From: Lachnospiraceae bacterium
Lineage (GTDB): Bacteria; Bacillota; Clostridia; Lachnospirales; Lachnospiraceae
Direction: 5' to 3'
DNA length: 25,886 bases
NCBI GenBank assembly: GCA_019420465.1
Contig: JAHZHB010000145.1
Span: 3,417-29,302, forward strand
Shown here piece by piece: positions 1 through 8,517 of this stretch. The translations under genes and the position numbers were made by a program. Position 1 is the first letter of the stretch; every line of letters starts with the position of its first letter. The notes under the pieces are model-generated. The model searched no databases. It worked only from the letters and a program-made list of their open reading frames with translations, and had not been told where the DNA came from.

Positions 1-642
1 ATTGATGATACATGCGATCGGATTGCAGTTTAACAGAATCGTTCTGTACGGCTTCGGAAAACTCTGCTCAATGCTGTAGAAAATACCGGTCAGGTAAAAG
101 ACAAAGCGAAGCACAATATTAATTACATTGGACATATCGTCAATAAATACGCCCAGATGCAGTAAAATACAGGCACATCCAAATGTAAAGATAATACCCA
201 CGATCAGAATCGGTATCATATACACAATACGGTAACTGATTGGTACGCGGTATACGATCATCATGACAAAGGAAATACCAAAACAGATCAGCATCTTAAA
301 TCCATTGACCATCATATCGGAAATGATCAGCATAAATTTAGGCAGATACACCTTGGAAACGATCGGCTTGTTTCTTCTGACCATACGAACCGAGCTCTTC
401 ATACAGCGGTTAAAAAAGTCCCAGAAAGCCAGGCCGATAAAGATATAGATATTAAAATACTGCAGCTTTTTCTTAAACAGCATGCCAAATACAAAGGCAT
501 AGATCAGCATGAAGCAAAACGGCTCCAGCACCCACCACAGCCAGTTCAGATAAGAATTGGCCACTTCAGTCTTTAACTGGGACTTCGCTGCATAGCATGT
601 ATAATTCCAGTGTTTTTTCACATCGTTTATAAAACGCTTCAA
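1..642 (-). CDS. Polysaccharide/teichoic-acid ABC exporter permease (Wzm/TagG-like), 3' end missing
   Basis: Membrane subunit of an ABC-2 type exporter that moves lipid-linked surface polysaccharide or teichoic acid across the membrane with an ATPase partner, which should lie just outside the window. The frame opens with TTG (640-642, reading LKRFINDVKKHW) and stays open for 214 codons to the window edge. The TTG is chosen because AAGGAGG sits at 650-656, seven bases upstream, and no suitable ATG lies nearby. After a short cytoplasmic N-terminus, a Trp-rich stretch (NWLWWVLEPF) leads into hydrophobic segments, with a typical basic loop RRNKPIVSKVYLP, as in Wzm/TagG/RfbA permeases. A consensus promoter lies upstream. 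The family call is good; which polymer it carries is unknown, though the neighbouring TagF-like enzyme suggests a glycerol- or polyol-phosphate polymer. Confidence 0.85.
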   Translation of the reverse strand, partial: MKRFINDVKKHWNYTCYAAKSQLKTEVANSYLNWLWWVLEPFCFMLIYAFVFGMLFKKKLQYFNIYIFIGLAFWDFFNRCMKSSVRMVRRNKPIVSKVYLPKFMLIISDMMVNGFKMLICFGISFVMMIVYRVPISYRIVYMIPILIVGIIFTFGCACILLHLGVFIDDMSNVINIVLRFVFYLTGIFYSIEQSFPKPYRTILLNCNPIACIIN

Positions 643-724
643 CGATATTCCTCCTTATATATATGTATTTTGTTTTCGGCTATTTCAGGGCGCAAAAAAT
701 ACGCCTGATGACACTCGATAGGAT

Positions 725-753
725 ATTATACTAAAGATATAAAGGAAAAGCAA
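725..753 (-). promoter_or_regulatory. Sigma-A-type promoter for the ABC permease
   Basis: On the minus strand TTGCTT (748-753) is followed by a 17-base spacer and a perfect TATAAT (725-730). The predicted start near 718 gives a leader of about 75 bases, which contains a small imperfect hairpin around 685-710. Confidence 0.75.
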
Positions 754-804
754 GATTTCTGTCTTCTTTTTCTTTTCTTTTTCACTTGACCCTCCCTTCC
801 TGCC

Positions 805-833
805 TTGTGGATACAGTGCACCTGTGTTAAAAT
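805..833 (+). promoter_or_regulatory. Candidate extended -10 promoter for the fused glycosyltransferase gene
   Basis: TAAAAT at 828-833 is preceded by TG at 825-826 (extended -10), with a weak TTGTGG at 805-810 seventeen bases upstream. The AGGAGG ribosome binding site is at 853-858, seven bases before the ATG at 866. A stray TTGACC at 786-791 is too far from this -10 to pair with it. Confidence 0.5.
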
Positions 834-865
834 AACATACAATATTCGACACAGGAGGTCTTTCT

Positions 866-3520
866 ATGACACATTCCTATATTTTTTCCATCATAATGGC
901 AGCTTATAACGCGGAACAATATCTGGCGGAGGCCGTAGACAGCTTAAAAGAGCAAACCATCGGTTTCGACAATATCCAGCTGATCATTGTAGATGATGGT
1001 TCCACTGATCATACTCCGGTTCTGGCAGACACTATTGCAAAAGATCATGAAAATATACAGATCGTACACAAAAAAAACGGCGGGGCATCTTCTGCCAGAA
1101 ATGCCGGTCTTCCTTATGCACAGGGACGTTATCTCAACTTTATGGATTCTGACGATAAACTAAGTCCTGAAACGCTGGAAAACGTATATCATTTTTTCCA
1201 GGAACACGAAGCTGAGACCGATGCCGTTGTCATCCCTATGATCTATTTCGATGGCGGAAATGATGAACATCTGTTAAATTTTTTCCGCAAAAAAACATAT
1301 GTTGCGGATCTTGAAGAGCATCCTAACTATGTAGCCATGTCTATGTCTTCCACCTTCATCCGGTCTGAAGTGGCTAAAGATATTCAGTTTGATACACGTC
1401 TTGCCTATGCCGAAGATGCCCGCATACTGTTGCCCTTACTTTTGAAAAAAAGGAAGCTCGGTGTTGTCAGCGAGGCCATATACTGGTATCGCCGCCATGC
1501 CAGTGGTGAAGTTTCTGCCACCCAAAACACCAAGTTCAATCCCAGGTGGTATCAGCCCTATCTGGATTATTTCTGTCTTGGTGTTATTCACGACTGTATA
1601 CAGACATGTGGAGAAGTGCCCTCTTTTGTTCAATTTACCATAGCTTATGACCTGCAACTGCGTCTCAGAGTGGATCATATTCCAGACAGCGTTATGAATG
1701 AAGCAGAAAAAAAGCATTATATGGACACCTTATTAAAAGTTTACAGTTATATAGACGATAATGTCCTTCTGGCTCAGAAACGGACCTTTGCCGAGCAGAA
1801 GCTCTATATTTTAAAGGAAAAACACAAAACTCTTCCGGAATTCATTCCGGAAAAAAACAATATTCAGATATGCTTTAATGGTCAGAAAGTTTATGATATG
1901 AAACGCAGCCCTGTTTCCATTTACTTTATCTCTATCAAAGATTCCCTGTGTACGATTGAAGGAGCTGTCAATTACTTTCCCACTGTCATGCACGAAGTGA
2001 CTCCCTATATGCAGGTCAATGGTGAACAGTATCCCTGCACACTGACTGACTATCATGAAGACAGATGCTGTCTCGGGGAACTGGTTCTCAGACGCCAGGG
2101 ATTTTGCTGCCAGTTCACTCTGGATCCTCAAAAAGCACTTACCAAAGTGCAGATTCTTTTTTCATATGATCATATGAATGTACGTCCATTCAAATATCGT
2201 TTTTACAAGTACGTGCCTTTAGACACCACTTTTTCCAACGCGTATGGTCTTATTGATTCCTATATTCTTCAATTCAGGAAATCCACGATATTGCTGGAAA
2301 AAGCGGACAAAAAGCTTATTCAGGAAAAGGAGGCTGCTTTTCTTGATGAGGTGAGAAATTCCGGGGAATACAGCGAAGCAGATATTCAGCTGCGTGCTCT
2401 GGCACATACACACAAATTCCATCGTCCCATATGGCTGATCAGTGACCGTTATGATCAGGCAGACGACAACGGGGAAGCCTTCTTTATTTATATGCGAAAG
2501 CATCACCGCCTGTCTGTCCGGAGTTATTTTGTACTTTCCGAAAATTCCAGAGATTATGAAAGACTGAAGGCCATCGGGCCTGTCATCTCACCAGGCAGCC
2601 CGGAACATAAACGCCTGTATTTTCAGGCCGACTGTATTATTTCTTCGCAGGCAAATAATTCGGACATCCAGCCATATGCTGACCAGAATCCTCTTTACAA
2701 GGACCTGGCTGTTCAGAAGCCTTTCATTTTTCTTCAGCATGGCGTAATAAAAGATGATCTATCCAGCTGGCTTAACCGATATAACAAAAATATACGTGGT
2801 TTTATAACAACAGCCAAACCGGAATATATGTCTGTTGCTGCTCCTGACTATGCTTATACCAAACGTGAAGTATGGCTTACCGGACTGCCCCGCCATGACC
2901 GGTTATATAACGCACCGGAAAAAATGATCACTGTCATGCCTACCTGGCGCAATACACTTTTAGGTTCATTGACCGCAGACGGTCATTGGGTGGCTCTTCC
3001 CGGTCTGGCTGACAGCGCCTATGTCACTTTTTACCGGGAACTTTTCCAGAACCAGCGTCTGAATGAAACGGCCAGACAACTGGGATATACGCTGGCTTTT
3101 AAACCGCATCCCAACATGATGGATTTTATCTCCTATTTCCATCTTCCATCCAGTGTAAAAGTTCTGGACAAAGATTTTTCCTATCGTGATACTTTTGCGA
3201 AAAGCGATCTGATTCTGACAGATTATTCTTCTGTTGTCTTTGATTTTGCTTACTTACGGAAACCGATCCTGTACTATCAAGGAGATCATGAAGAGTTCTT
3301 CTCCGGTGAACACACCTACACCAAAGGCTACTTCGATTATGAACGGGACGGATTCGGAGAGGTAACCTATTCTCTTGACGAAACCGTTAACCAATTAATT
3401 TCCTATATGAAAAATAGATGTTGTTTGAAAGACAAGTACAGAACACGTATGGATCAGTTCTTTGCCTTTAATGATCACAACTGCTGCAAACGTATCTATC
3501 AAAAGATTCGTTCTATTTAA
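866..3520 (+). CDS. Bifunctional GT2 glycosyltransferase / TagF-like glycerophosphotransferase
   Basis: An 884-residue fusion. The N-terminal third (about 5-240) is a GT2 glycosyltransferase with MAAYNAEQYL, the nucleotide-sugar motif VDDGSTD, and FMDSDDK as the metal-binding DxD-type motif. A middle stretch (about 340-480) looks beta-rich and is of unknown role. The C-terminal part (about 520-880) matches CDP-glycerol poly(glycerophosphate) transferases: QHG near 622-624, HPN near 747 (the two catalytic histidine regions of TagF-type enzymes) and LTDYSSVVFDFAYLRKP near 785. It should act at the inner face of the membrane, adding a sugar and a polyol phosphate to a lipid-linked surface polymer. 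No transmembrane segments are evident. It is divergent from the ABC permease and ends at a bidirectional terminator. Acceptor and donor are not predictable; ribitol or glycerol phosphate are both possible. Confidence 0.88.
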   Translation: MTHSYIFSIIMAAYNAEQYLAEAVDSLKEQTIGFDNIQLIIVDDGSTDHTPVLADTIAKDHENIQIVHKKNGGASSARNAGLPYAQGRYLNFMDSDDKLSPETLENVYHFFQEHEAETDAVVIPMIYFDGGNDEHLLNFFRKKTYVADLEEHPNYVAMSMSSTFIRSEVAKDIQFDTRLAYAEDARILLPLLLKKRKLGVVSEAIYWYRRHASGEVSATQNTKFNPRWYQPYLDYFCLGVIHDCIQTCGEVPSFVQFTIAYDLQLRLRVDHIPDSVMNEAEKKHYMDTLLKVYSYIDDNVLLAQKRTFAEQKLYILKEKHKTLPEFIPEKNNIQICFNGQKVYDMKRSPVSIYFISIKDSLCTIEGAVNYFPTVMHEVTPYMQVNGEQYPCTLTDYHEDRCCLGELVLRRQGFCCQFTLDPQKALTKVQILFSYDHMNVRPFKYRFYKYVPLDTTFSNAYGLIDSYILQFRKSTILLEKADKKLIQEKEAAFLDEVRNSGEYSEADIQLRALAHTHKFHRPIWLISDRYDQADDNGEAFFIYMRKHHRLSVRSYFVLSENSRDYERLKAIGPVISPGSPEHKRLYFQADCIISSQANNSDIQPYADQNPLYKDLAVQKPFIFLQHGVIKDDLSSWLNRYNKNIRGFITTAKPEYMSVAAPDYAYTKREVWLTGLPRHDRLYNAPEKMITVMPTWRNTLLGSLTADGHWVALPGLADSAYVTFYRELFQNQRLNETARQLGYTLAFKPHPNMMDFISYFHLPSSVKVLDKDFSYRDTFAKSDLILTDYSSVVFDFAYLRKPILYYQGDHEEFFSGEHTYTKGYFDYERDGFGEVTYSLDETVNQLISYMKNRCCLKDKYRTRMDQFFAFNDHNCCKRIYQKIRSI

Positions 3521-3532
3521 TCCGACGAAACA

Positions 3533-3588
3533 ATAAAAGACCAATGCAAATGATTTTTATCTCCGATCGTTTTGCATTGGTCTTTTAT
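3533..3588. terminator. Bidirectional intrinsic terminator between convergent genes
   Basis: A perfect 18-bp inverted repeat (3533-3550 with 3571-3588, core AAAAGACCAATGCAAA) encloses a 20-base loop. It has A/T tails on both sides, so it can stop both the fused transferase gene (+) and the polymerase-like gene (-), whose stop codon at 3592-3594 lies four bases away. Confidence 0.88.
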
Positions 3589-3591
3589 ATT

Positions 3592-4809
3592 TTATGCTTG
3601 CTTAAAATCATTGTCGCCTTTTTTCATGATAACTCCCATGTCATCTGCATGCATGGACATCGTCAGCATAGGATACATCAGAGGACAAAGATATACAGAG
3701 AGGGATTCTGTCAGTCCCATAGCTATCATACTTAACATTAACGCCAGAAAAAGATTGGCCAAAAGACAATTTCTATTACGCCATAAACGCAGACCGGCTA
3801 TTATGATTCCCAGAACCGCAATAATCAATAAGATCACACCACCCTGCATCATCAAAGACAGCACATAATTGTGCGGATGTGCATAATCAAATTCTCCTCC
3901 CGGAAATATTTTACGGAAATCAGAAATTGTCAGATATCCCTTTCCAAACCAGAAATGTTCCTTCAAATACGCTACGGTCTGATCCCATATCCATCTTCTT
4001 CCGGTAAAGGTTATATCTTTATGCAATATTTTAACAATAAATGGTTCAAATATCTGTTCGACATGGCATAAAATTATTCCGACAAAAAACACAAGCGTTA
4101 CTATCAATCCATCAAAAAGATTAATCACTTTGGGCATCTCTGTATTTTTTTTATAGCACAGCCATGCGATCACCGCTACAAACAGATAAACAAATATACC
4201 GATCAGTGTTGTTGCCGATTTAACCACCACCAGCGTAAGCAATATCAAAATAAGATCAAGTACTGTCAGCTTATCCAGCTTACCAAATTTCCAGAAAGCC
4301 CGCATAATCAAAAGCGTAGCTATCGGCAGCAATGTCCATGAATGAATATTACGGTAACCTAATAACCACCAGCTTTCATTGCCAAGCATTCCCTGTGGTG
4401 ACAATAGGATCATAACCAAATTAATATAGATATATGCTCTGAAAACCACCGTTGCATCCAGGAGAGTATATGCTTTATATTGAAAAGCCAGTTCGATCAG
4501 AAGAATGATCGCTGTGATCTGCAAAAACAGCTGATAAAACGACGTCGTATTATTGCTCAGGAAAAAAGTAGTAACAAACGTCCATCCGACAAATAAAAAT
4601 GTCCATTTTGCAGGCAATGTCAATTTCCCATATCGTGCATATAAAAACACCACGCCCCATGACGTTACGGTTGTAACAAATTCATACAACAGTTTAATTG
4701 ATTTCACCCCTCGGGTAAACATGTACGGACCGCACAACGCCAGAATCAAAAGTATTAAAAGTATCTTATTAGCAAATATTTTTTTAATAACTGTTATCTC
4801 TTTTTCCAT
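3592..4809 (-). CDS. O-antigen ligase/polymerase family membrane protein (Wzy/WaaL type)
   Basis: A 405-residue, very hydrophobic protein with roughly ten predicted membrane segments starting near residue 11. The conserved Wzy_C-type stretch lies in the C-terminal half: GRRWIWDQTVAYLKEH, then GKGYL, then a periplasmic-type loop ending in YAHPHNYVLSLMMQGG. The R...W...G.G...H..HN pattern is typical of O-antigen polymerases and ligases, which join or transfer lipid-linked glycans on the outer face of the membrane. The start ATG at 4807-4809 is preceded by AAAGGGA. It lies downstream of the GtrB-like glycosyltransferase with a 106-base AT-rich gap holding a possible TATAAA (4833-4838) but no terminator, so co-transcription is plausible. 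Polymerase versus ligase cannot be told from sequence. Confidence 0.82.
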   Translation of the reverse strand: MEKEITVIKKIFANKILLILLILALCGPYMFTRGVKSIKLLYEFVTTVTSWGVVFLYARYGKLTLPAKWTFLFVGWTFVTTFFLSNNTTSFYQLFLQITAIILLIELAFQYKAYTLLDATVVFRAYIYINLVMILLSPQGMLGNESWWLLGYRNIHSWTLLPIATLLIMRAFWKFGKLDKLTVLDLILILLTLVVVKSATTLIGIFVYLFVAVIAWLCYKKNTEMPKVINLFDGLIVTLVFFVGIILCHVEQIFEPFIVKILHKDITFTGRRWIWDQTVAYLKEHFWFGKGYLTISDFRKIFPGGEFDYAHPHNYVLSLMMQGGVILLIIAVLGIIIAGLRLWRNRNCLLANLFLALMLSMIAMGLTESLSVYLCPLMYPMLTMSMHADDMGVIMKKGDNDFKQA

Positions 4810-4915
4810 TCATTTTCCCTTTTCTGACACATTTTATATCCACTATACAATATCATGCTCTTGAAAGGAACCATTTTTTAGTATTTTTCATAATTTTATG
4901 CACAATATATCGCTT

Positions 4916-5890
4916 TTACTTTCCGTTCTCATCTTTTTCTTTTGCTACTGTCCCCACTCTTTCACTGATAATATACCGGGGTCTTGCCTTCACTTCCATA
5001 TATATCTTTCCAACGTATTCGCCGATCACACCGAGACAGATCAGCTGAATACCGCCCATAAAGCACACGATACAGATCGTACTGGCCCAGCCGACAACAG
5101 TGTTGCCGAGCATTTCATTGACAAACGCCCAGACAGCACCGATAAAGCTCAAGCCTGAGACAAACAGCCCGATGCCCATGATCAGCTGTAACGGCTTGAT
5201 GCTCAGACTGGTAATTCCGTCAAGTGCCAGTGCCATCATCTTTTTCAGCGGATAATGGCTTTCTCCGGCCATGCGCTCATGCCGTTCATAATATACAATA
5301 GCACTCGGAAAACCAACTAAGGGAACCATACCACGTAAGAACAGATTAACTTCTCTGAAATTTGCCAGCTCTTTTAGTACTCTGGCAGAGATCAGACGGT
5401 AATCTGCATGGTTAAACACAATATCTGTTCCCATGAAGCGAAGCAGTTTATAAAAAAGCTCTGCCGTCATCCGTTTGAAGAAAGTATCTGTTTTCCTGCA
5501 GTTTCTCACCCCATACACGATCTCATTCCCCTTGGCATAGGCAAGGACCATATCACGGATCGCATGGATATCATCCTGTCCGTCACAATCCACAGATATC
5601 GTAATATCACACTGTTCTTTTGCTTCCATCAGTCCGGCAAGGACAGCATTCTGGTGACCGCGATTGCGGCTTTGACGGATGCCGCAGTACATTTCATTTT
5701 CTTCAGATAAACGTGTAATCGTATCCCACGTAGCATCCCGGCTGCCATCATCTACAAACAGAATGCGGCTCTGCTCAGATATAAGATGTTCTGACACCAG
5801 CGTATGCATTTCACGCAGAAACAAAGGTGCCGTAAGCGGCAGGACTTTTTCTTCATTGTAACAGGGAATGATCAGGTATAAAATCGGCAT
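4916..5890 (-). CDS. GtrB/DPM1-like polyprenyl-phosphate glycosyltransferase (GT2)
   Basis: A 324-residue GT2 enzyme with a cytoplasmic catalytic domain (1-225) and two C-terminal transmembrane helices (about 235-262 and 270-300). It shows LIIPCYNEE (6-14), FVDDGSRDAT (45-54) and the metal-binding stretch VDCDGQDD (100-107). RNRGHQNAVLAG (75-86) is typical of the DPM1/GtrB group, which charges undecaprenyl phosphate with a single sugar for later transfer to a surface polymer. AGGTGG at 5900-5905 precedes the ATG. Immediately upstream is an inverted repeat (5922-5964) rather than an obvious promoter. It probably cooperates with the downstream Wzy-like protein in modifying an envelope glycan. 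The sugar is unknown. Confidence 0.87.
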   Translation of the reverse strand: MPILYLIIPCYNEEKVLPLTAPLFLREMHTLVSEHLISEQSRILFVDDGSRDATWDTITRLSEENEMYCGIRQSRNRGHQNAVLAGLMEAKEQCDITISVDCDGQDDIHAIRDMVLAYAKGNEIVYGVRNCRKTDTFFKRMTAELFYKLLRFMGTDIVFNHADYRLISARVLKELANFREVNLFLRGMVPLVGFPSAIVYYERHERMAGESHYPLKKMMALALDGITSLSIKPLQLIMGIGLFVSGLSFIGAVWAFVNEMLGNTVVGWASTICIVCFMGGIQLICLGVIGEYVGKIYMEVKARPRYIISERVGTVAKEKDENGK

Positions 5891-5921
5891 TATGGCAGAC
5901 CACCTTTTTTTATTTTACAGC

Positions 5922-5964
5922 CAGACAAAGATACGCCGCTTTTCAGGCATCATATCTTTGTCTG
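5922..5964. repeat. 12-bp perfect inverted repeat between ubiB-like and GtrB-like genes
   Basis: CAGACAAAGATA (5922-5933) is perfectly complementary to TATCTTTGTCTG (5953-5964) with a 19-base loop. The T-rich tail lies only on the plus-strand side (TTCTTTTCTTTC), so as an intrinsic terminator it points the wrong way for the minus-strand genes around it. It may still weaken read-through from the ubiB-like operon or shape the leader of the glycosyltransferase mRNA. Confidence 0.6.
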
Positions 5965-5986
5965 TTCTTTTCTTTCATCTTTATTT

Positions 5987-7576
5987 TTATTTCTTGGGTA
6001 TAAAATGTCTGAACATCGTGTAGATCACGATCAGCACGGCAAACATATATCCCATAGCACCAAGTGCCGGGATGCCCAGGAGTTTTGGCTGCATATCTGT
6101 TGTGCAGATGATGCTGGAACTGATCAGTAAAGCCATGACCCACAGTCCCATAACGATATTGCGGATCAGCCGGTGTAAAAGCTTTGACAGCTCGTTTGTT
6201 GCCTGTAGATCCAGCGTCACCTTTGACTGGCCACGTTCGTATTCCTGCAGGACTTTGGACAGCTGTGCAGGGATTTCTATGGCACCGTGCACAGCCTTAT
6301 ATACGGCCTTTCCTGAGGTTTTCAGCTCCTTTTGCCAGTCAAAATTCTGCCAGAAATGCGATTTCATTCTCGCTGCAGCGATCTCGACCATATTGATCTG
6401 CGGACTGATATCAGCCAGCACACCTTCCATCTGTGTCAGACCACGGGCCAGCATCGTCAGACCGTGCGGCATGGAGATCTTATTAACCTTCATAACCTCC
6501 ATCAGCTCCTGTAAAAGCACTGCAACATCGATCTGCCCCATCTCGAGACTGCCATATTTGTCGATCAGCTTACGAATATCGCGATACAGCTTGGCCGTGT
6601 CCGGCTCTCCGCGAAACTCACCGAGTACCAGTACAGCATCCTGGATCATACCGATATCATTCAGGGCTATGCCCTGCACTGCTTTTCCCAGCTGCACCCT
6701 GTCTTTTTCAGACAGACGCCCCATCATGCCCATATCAATCCAGACGATCTTTCCATCGCGGACACGTACATTTCCCGGATGGGGATCCGCATGAAAAAAT
6801 CCGTCCTCCATGACCTGCCGGATATAGTTGTCCACCAGCTTGGCACCAACTTCCTGCAGATCATATCCATTATCAGTGAGCGATGTCTTGTCATCTACAG
6901 CAAAACCGTCGATGTACTCCATCACAAGCACATGCTTCGTCGTATATTCCCGGTACAGTTTCGGTGTCGCTGCAAAAGCCACGTTTTTATTATTACGGGC
7001 AAACTCCTCCATGTTGGCAGCTTCCGTCAGAAAATCCATCTCTTCCTGCGCAACTGTCCACATTTCATCGAGAACCATATCAAAATCAACCAGTTCTTTG
7101 ATACTCACCGGTGGAAGCAGCTTTACCGCTTTGTGCATCATGGCAATATCTCTGGACATCAGCTCATAAATGCCCGGCCGCTGCACCTTGACCACAACAG
7201 CTTCCCCGGTCTGCAGGACGGCCCGGTGCACCTGGGCGATCGATGCCGCACCGAGCGGCTTTTCTTCCAGAGAAGAAAAGACTTCCTGCCACGGACAGCC
7301 AAAAGCCTGACAGAGCACCTCCTCCACCTGGGGAAAAGGCATCGGTGCCACATCGGAACACAGGCGCATCAGCTCATCACAGTATTTTTTCGGCAGGATA
7401 TCCGAATGCAGAGACATGATCTGCCCCAGCTTGATGTATGTCGGTCCCAGTTCCTCCAGGATCAGACGCAGTTTTTCCGGGGTCAGTCCCTGCATGATCT
7501 TATACTTTTTTAAAACCGCCGTCATCTCCTTCAGGCGGGAGCCGTAGCCCTTTTCTGTCGTTTTTTCGCTGTCCAT
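5987..7576 (-). CDS. ABC1/UbiB/AarF family atypical kinase
   Basis: A 529-residue member of the UbiB/ABC1 protein-kinase-like family. Visible hallmarks are YIKLGQIMS (47-55, the family KxGQ motif), the Ala-rich nucleotide loop PLGAASIAQVHRA (107-119), the ATP-contacting lysine in VVKVQRPG (K130), HADPHPGN (262-269, catalytic-loop equivalent) and WIDMGMMG (279-286, DFG equivalent). Two hydrophobic helices end the protein (about 470-525), as usual for the family. In aerobes these proteins support ubiquinone synthesis. A Clostridia-type anaerobe does not make ubiquinone, so a role in membrane-lipid or isoprenoid handling is likelier, which fits the upstream phasin-like and lipid-kinase genes. 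The start has only a weak Shine-Dalgarno sequence, 18 bases after the previous stop, suggesting translational coupling. Confidence 0.92.
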   Translation of the reverse strand: MDSEKTTEKGYGSRLKEMTAVLKKYKIMQGLTPEKLRLILEELGPTYIKLGQIMSLHSDILPKKYCDELMRLCSDVAPMPFPQVEEVLCQAFGCPWQEVFSSLEEKPLGAASIAQVHRAVLQTGEAVVVKVQRPGIYELMSRDIAMMHKAVKLLPPVSIKELVDFDMVLDEMWTVAQEEMDFLTEAANMEEFARNNKNVAFAATPKLYREYTTKHVLVMEYIDGFAVDDKTSLTDNGYDLQEVGAKLVDNYIRQVMEDGFFHADPHPGNVRVRDGKIVWIDMGMMGRLSEKDRVQLGKAVQGIALNDIGMIQDAVLVLGEFRGEPDTAKLYRDIRKLIDKYGSLEMGQIDVAVLLQELMEVMKVNKISMPHGLTMLARGLTQMEGVLADISPQINMVEIAAARMKSHFWQNFDWQKELKTSGKAVYKAVHGAIEIPAQLSKVLQEYERGQSKVTLDLQATNELSKLLHRLIRNIVMGLWVMALLISSSIICTTDMQPKLLGIPALGAMGYMFAVLIVIYTMFRHFIPKK

Positions 7577-7594
7577 CCTGTCTTTTCTATACCC

Positions 7595-8008
7595 TTATGC
7601 TTCTTCTGTATCTGCAGCCGTTTCTGTTTCAGATACTTCTTTTTCTTCTTCAGTAACAGCTGATTTTTTATTGCCCTGCATATCAGTACTTGGTCCGGTG
7701 GACCGATTTTGATTCTCTGCTTTTTCCAGCTTTTCTTTCAGTTCAGCCAGCTGTTCCGGTGTCATATGATCGATCATGTCTGCGATCGTTTCCGGTGTCG
7801 GCACCTCTTCTGTACCACCTACAGTCTTCTTAACCGTCTCTTTGATATTATGTTTCAGCTCCTGATTCAGCACTTTTCCCTGTTCTACAGTCTGCTGCCC
7901 TCTTTTTGCCATCTCATCGATGATTTCTTTTGATTTTTCAGCAGTAACAGCTACTGTACCGATGCCAGCCAGTACAACTTTTTTTAATACGTCTGTCAGT
8001 TTTTCCAT
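7595..8008 (-). CDS. Phasin-like coiled-coil protein
   Basis: A 137-residue protein starting MEKLTDVLKKVVLAG. The frame runs further upstream, but the ATG at 8006-8008 is chosen because AAAGGAGA lies just before it and the upstream extension only overlaps dgkA. A short hydrophobic helix (about 8-25) is followed by an amphipathic, Lys/Glu/Gln-rich helical stretch and a domain with TPEQLAELKEKLEKAE. The tail is Glu-rich and probably disordered. It resembles the small phasin-like proteins (COG3937-type) that often precede aarF/ubiB genes in Firmicutes; that pairing is recalled, not searched. The role is unclear: it may bind a membrane or lipid surface, or partner the UbiB-like kinase. It lies 14 bases downstream of dgkA. 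Confidence 0.75.
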   Translation of the reverse strand: MEKLTDVLKKVVLAGIGTVAVTAEKSKEIIDEMAKRGQQTVEQGKVLNQELKHNIKETVKKTVGGTEEVPTPETIADMIDHMTPEQLAELKEKLEKAENQNRSTGPSTDMQGNKKSAVTEEEKEVSETETAADTEEA

Positions 8009-8022
8009 GATGTATTCTCCTT

Positions 8023-8412
8023 TCACACAATACCGAGCCCTGAGAGGAACAAAAGGCCTTTCGGCACAAAGATGATCAGGCCTGCCACAGCTGCCATAAT
8101 CGCCGCGATCAGCACAGCGCCTGCGGCCGTATCCTTGGCGATCTTTGCCAGTGGATGATATTCTTCTGTCACCATATCCACTACGGCCTCTACCGCCGTA
8201 TTCACAAGCTCCAGCGCCATTACAAGGCCAAACAGGACAAGGCAGATACACCATTCCAGAGCTGACAGCTGAAAAAGAAGTCCCGCCAGAACCACAAGGC
8301 AGGTCACTGTCAGATGGATCTTCATATTGCGCTCTTTGCGTATGCAGGTAAAGATGCCTTCAAAAGCATAGCCAAAGCTCTTTGTGATCGGTGGTTTTTT
8401 CTTATCAGCCAT
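8023..8412 (-). CDS. dgkA: Diacylglycerol/undecaprenol kinase
   Basis: A 129-residue membrane lipid kinase of the prokaryotic DgkA family. In Gram-positives this family mostly phosphorylates undecaprenol to recycle the lipid carrier for cell-wall and glycopolymer synthesis. Three hydrophobic helices are evident (about 33-50, 53-75, 95-118). The family signature MALELVNTAVEAVVD with the catalytic and metal-binding glutamates (E..N.A.E) is intact, followed by K.AKD.AAGAV. AGAGGGTG precedes the ATG. It is first gene of an apparent operon with the phasin-like and ubiB-like genes. A carrier-lipid role fits the several glycopolymer genes in the window. No PAP2 domain is fused. Confidence 0.93.
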   Translation of the reverse strand: MADKKKPPITKSFGYAFEGIFTCIRKERNMKIHLTVTCLVVLAGLLFQLSALEWCICLVLFGLVMALELVNTAVEAVVDMVTEEYHPLAKIAKDTAAGAVLIAAIMAAVAGLIIFVPKGLLFLSGLGIV

Positions 8413-8452
8413 TGTCTGTCACCCTCTCTTTATGTCGGTTTCTTATAGTTAT

Positions 8453-8480
8453 ATTGTACCACTCTGCCATACGTTTTCAT
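8453..8480 (-). promoter_or_regulatory. Candidate promoter for the dgkA operon
   Basis: On the minus strand TACAAT (8453-8458) is preceded by TGG, giving an extended -10. A partial -35, ATGAAA (8475-8480), lies 16 bases upstream. The transcription start would be about 35 bases before dgkA. Confidence 0.45.
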
Positions 8481-8517
8481 AGCGACAAACACAGGGATTT
8501 GTCTGTTTCTCATGCTA

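Noticed and set aside
786..791. TTGACC as the -35 of the fused transferase gene
   Set aside because: The only good -10 (828-833) is 36 bases away, outside any usual spacing.
6072..7513. Two long open frames (240 and 244 codons) on the plus strand opposite the ubiB-like gene
   Set aside because: They run antisense to a protein with every UbiB motif intact; their translations are Ser/Cys/His-rich with no recognisable fold, and no ribosome site was noted.
8009..8254. N-terminal extension of the phasin-like protein
   Set aside because: The extra 82 codons lie inside dgkA in another frame and lack a ribosome site, whereas the internal ATG at 8008 has AAAGGAGA.
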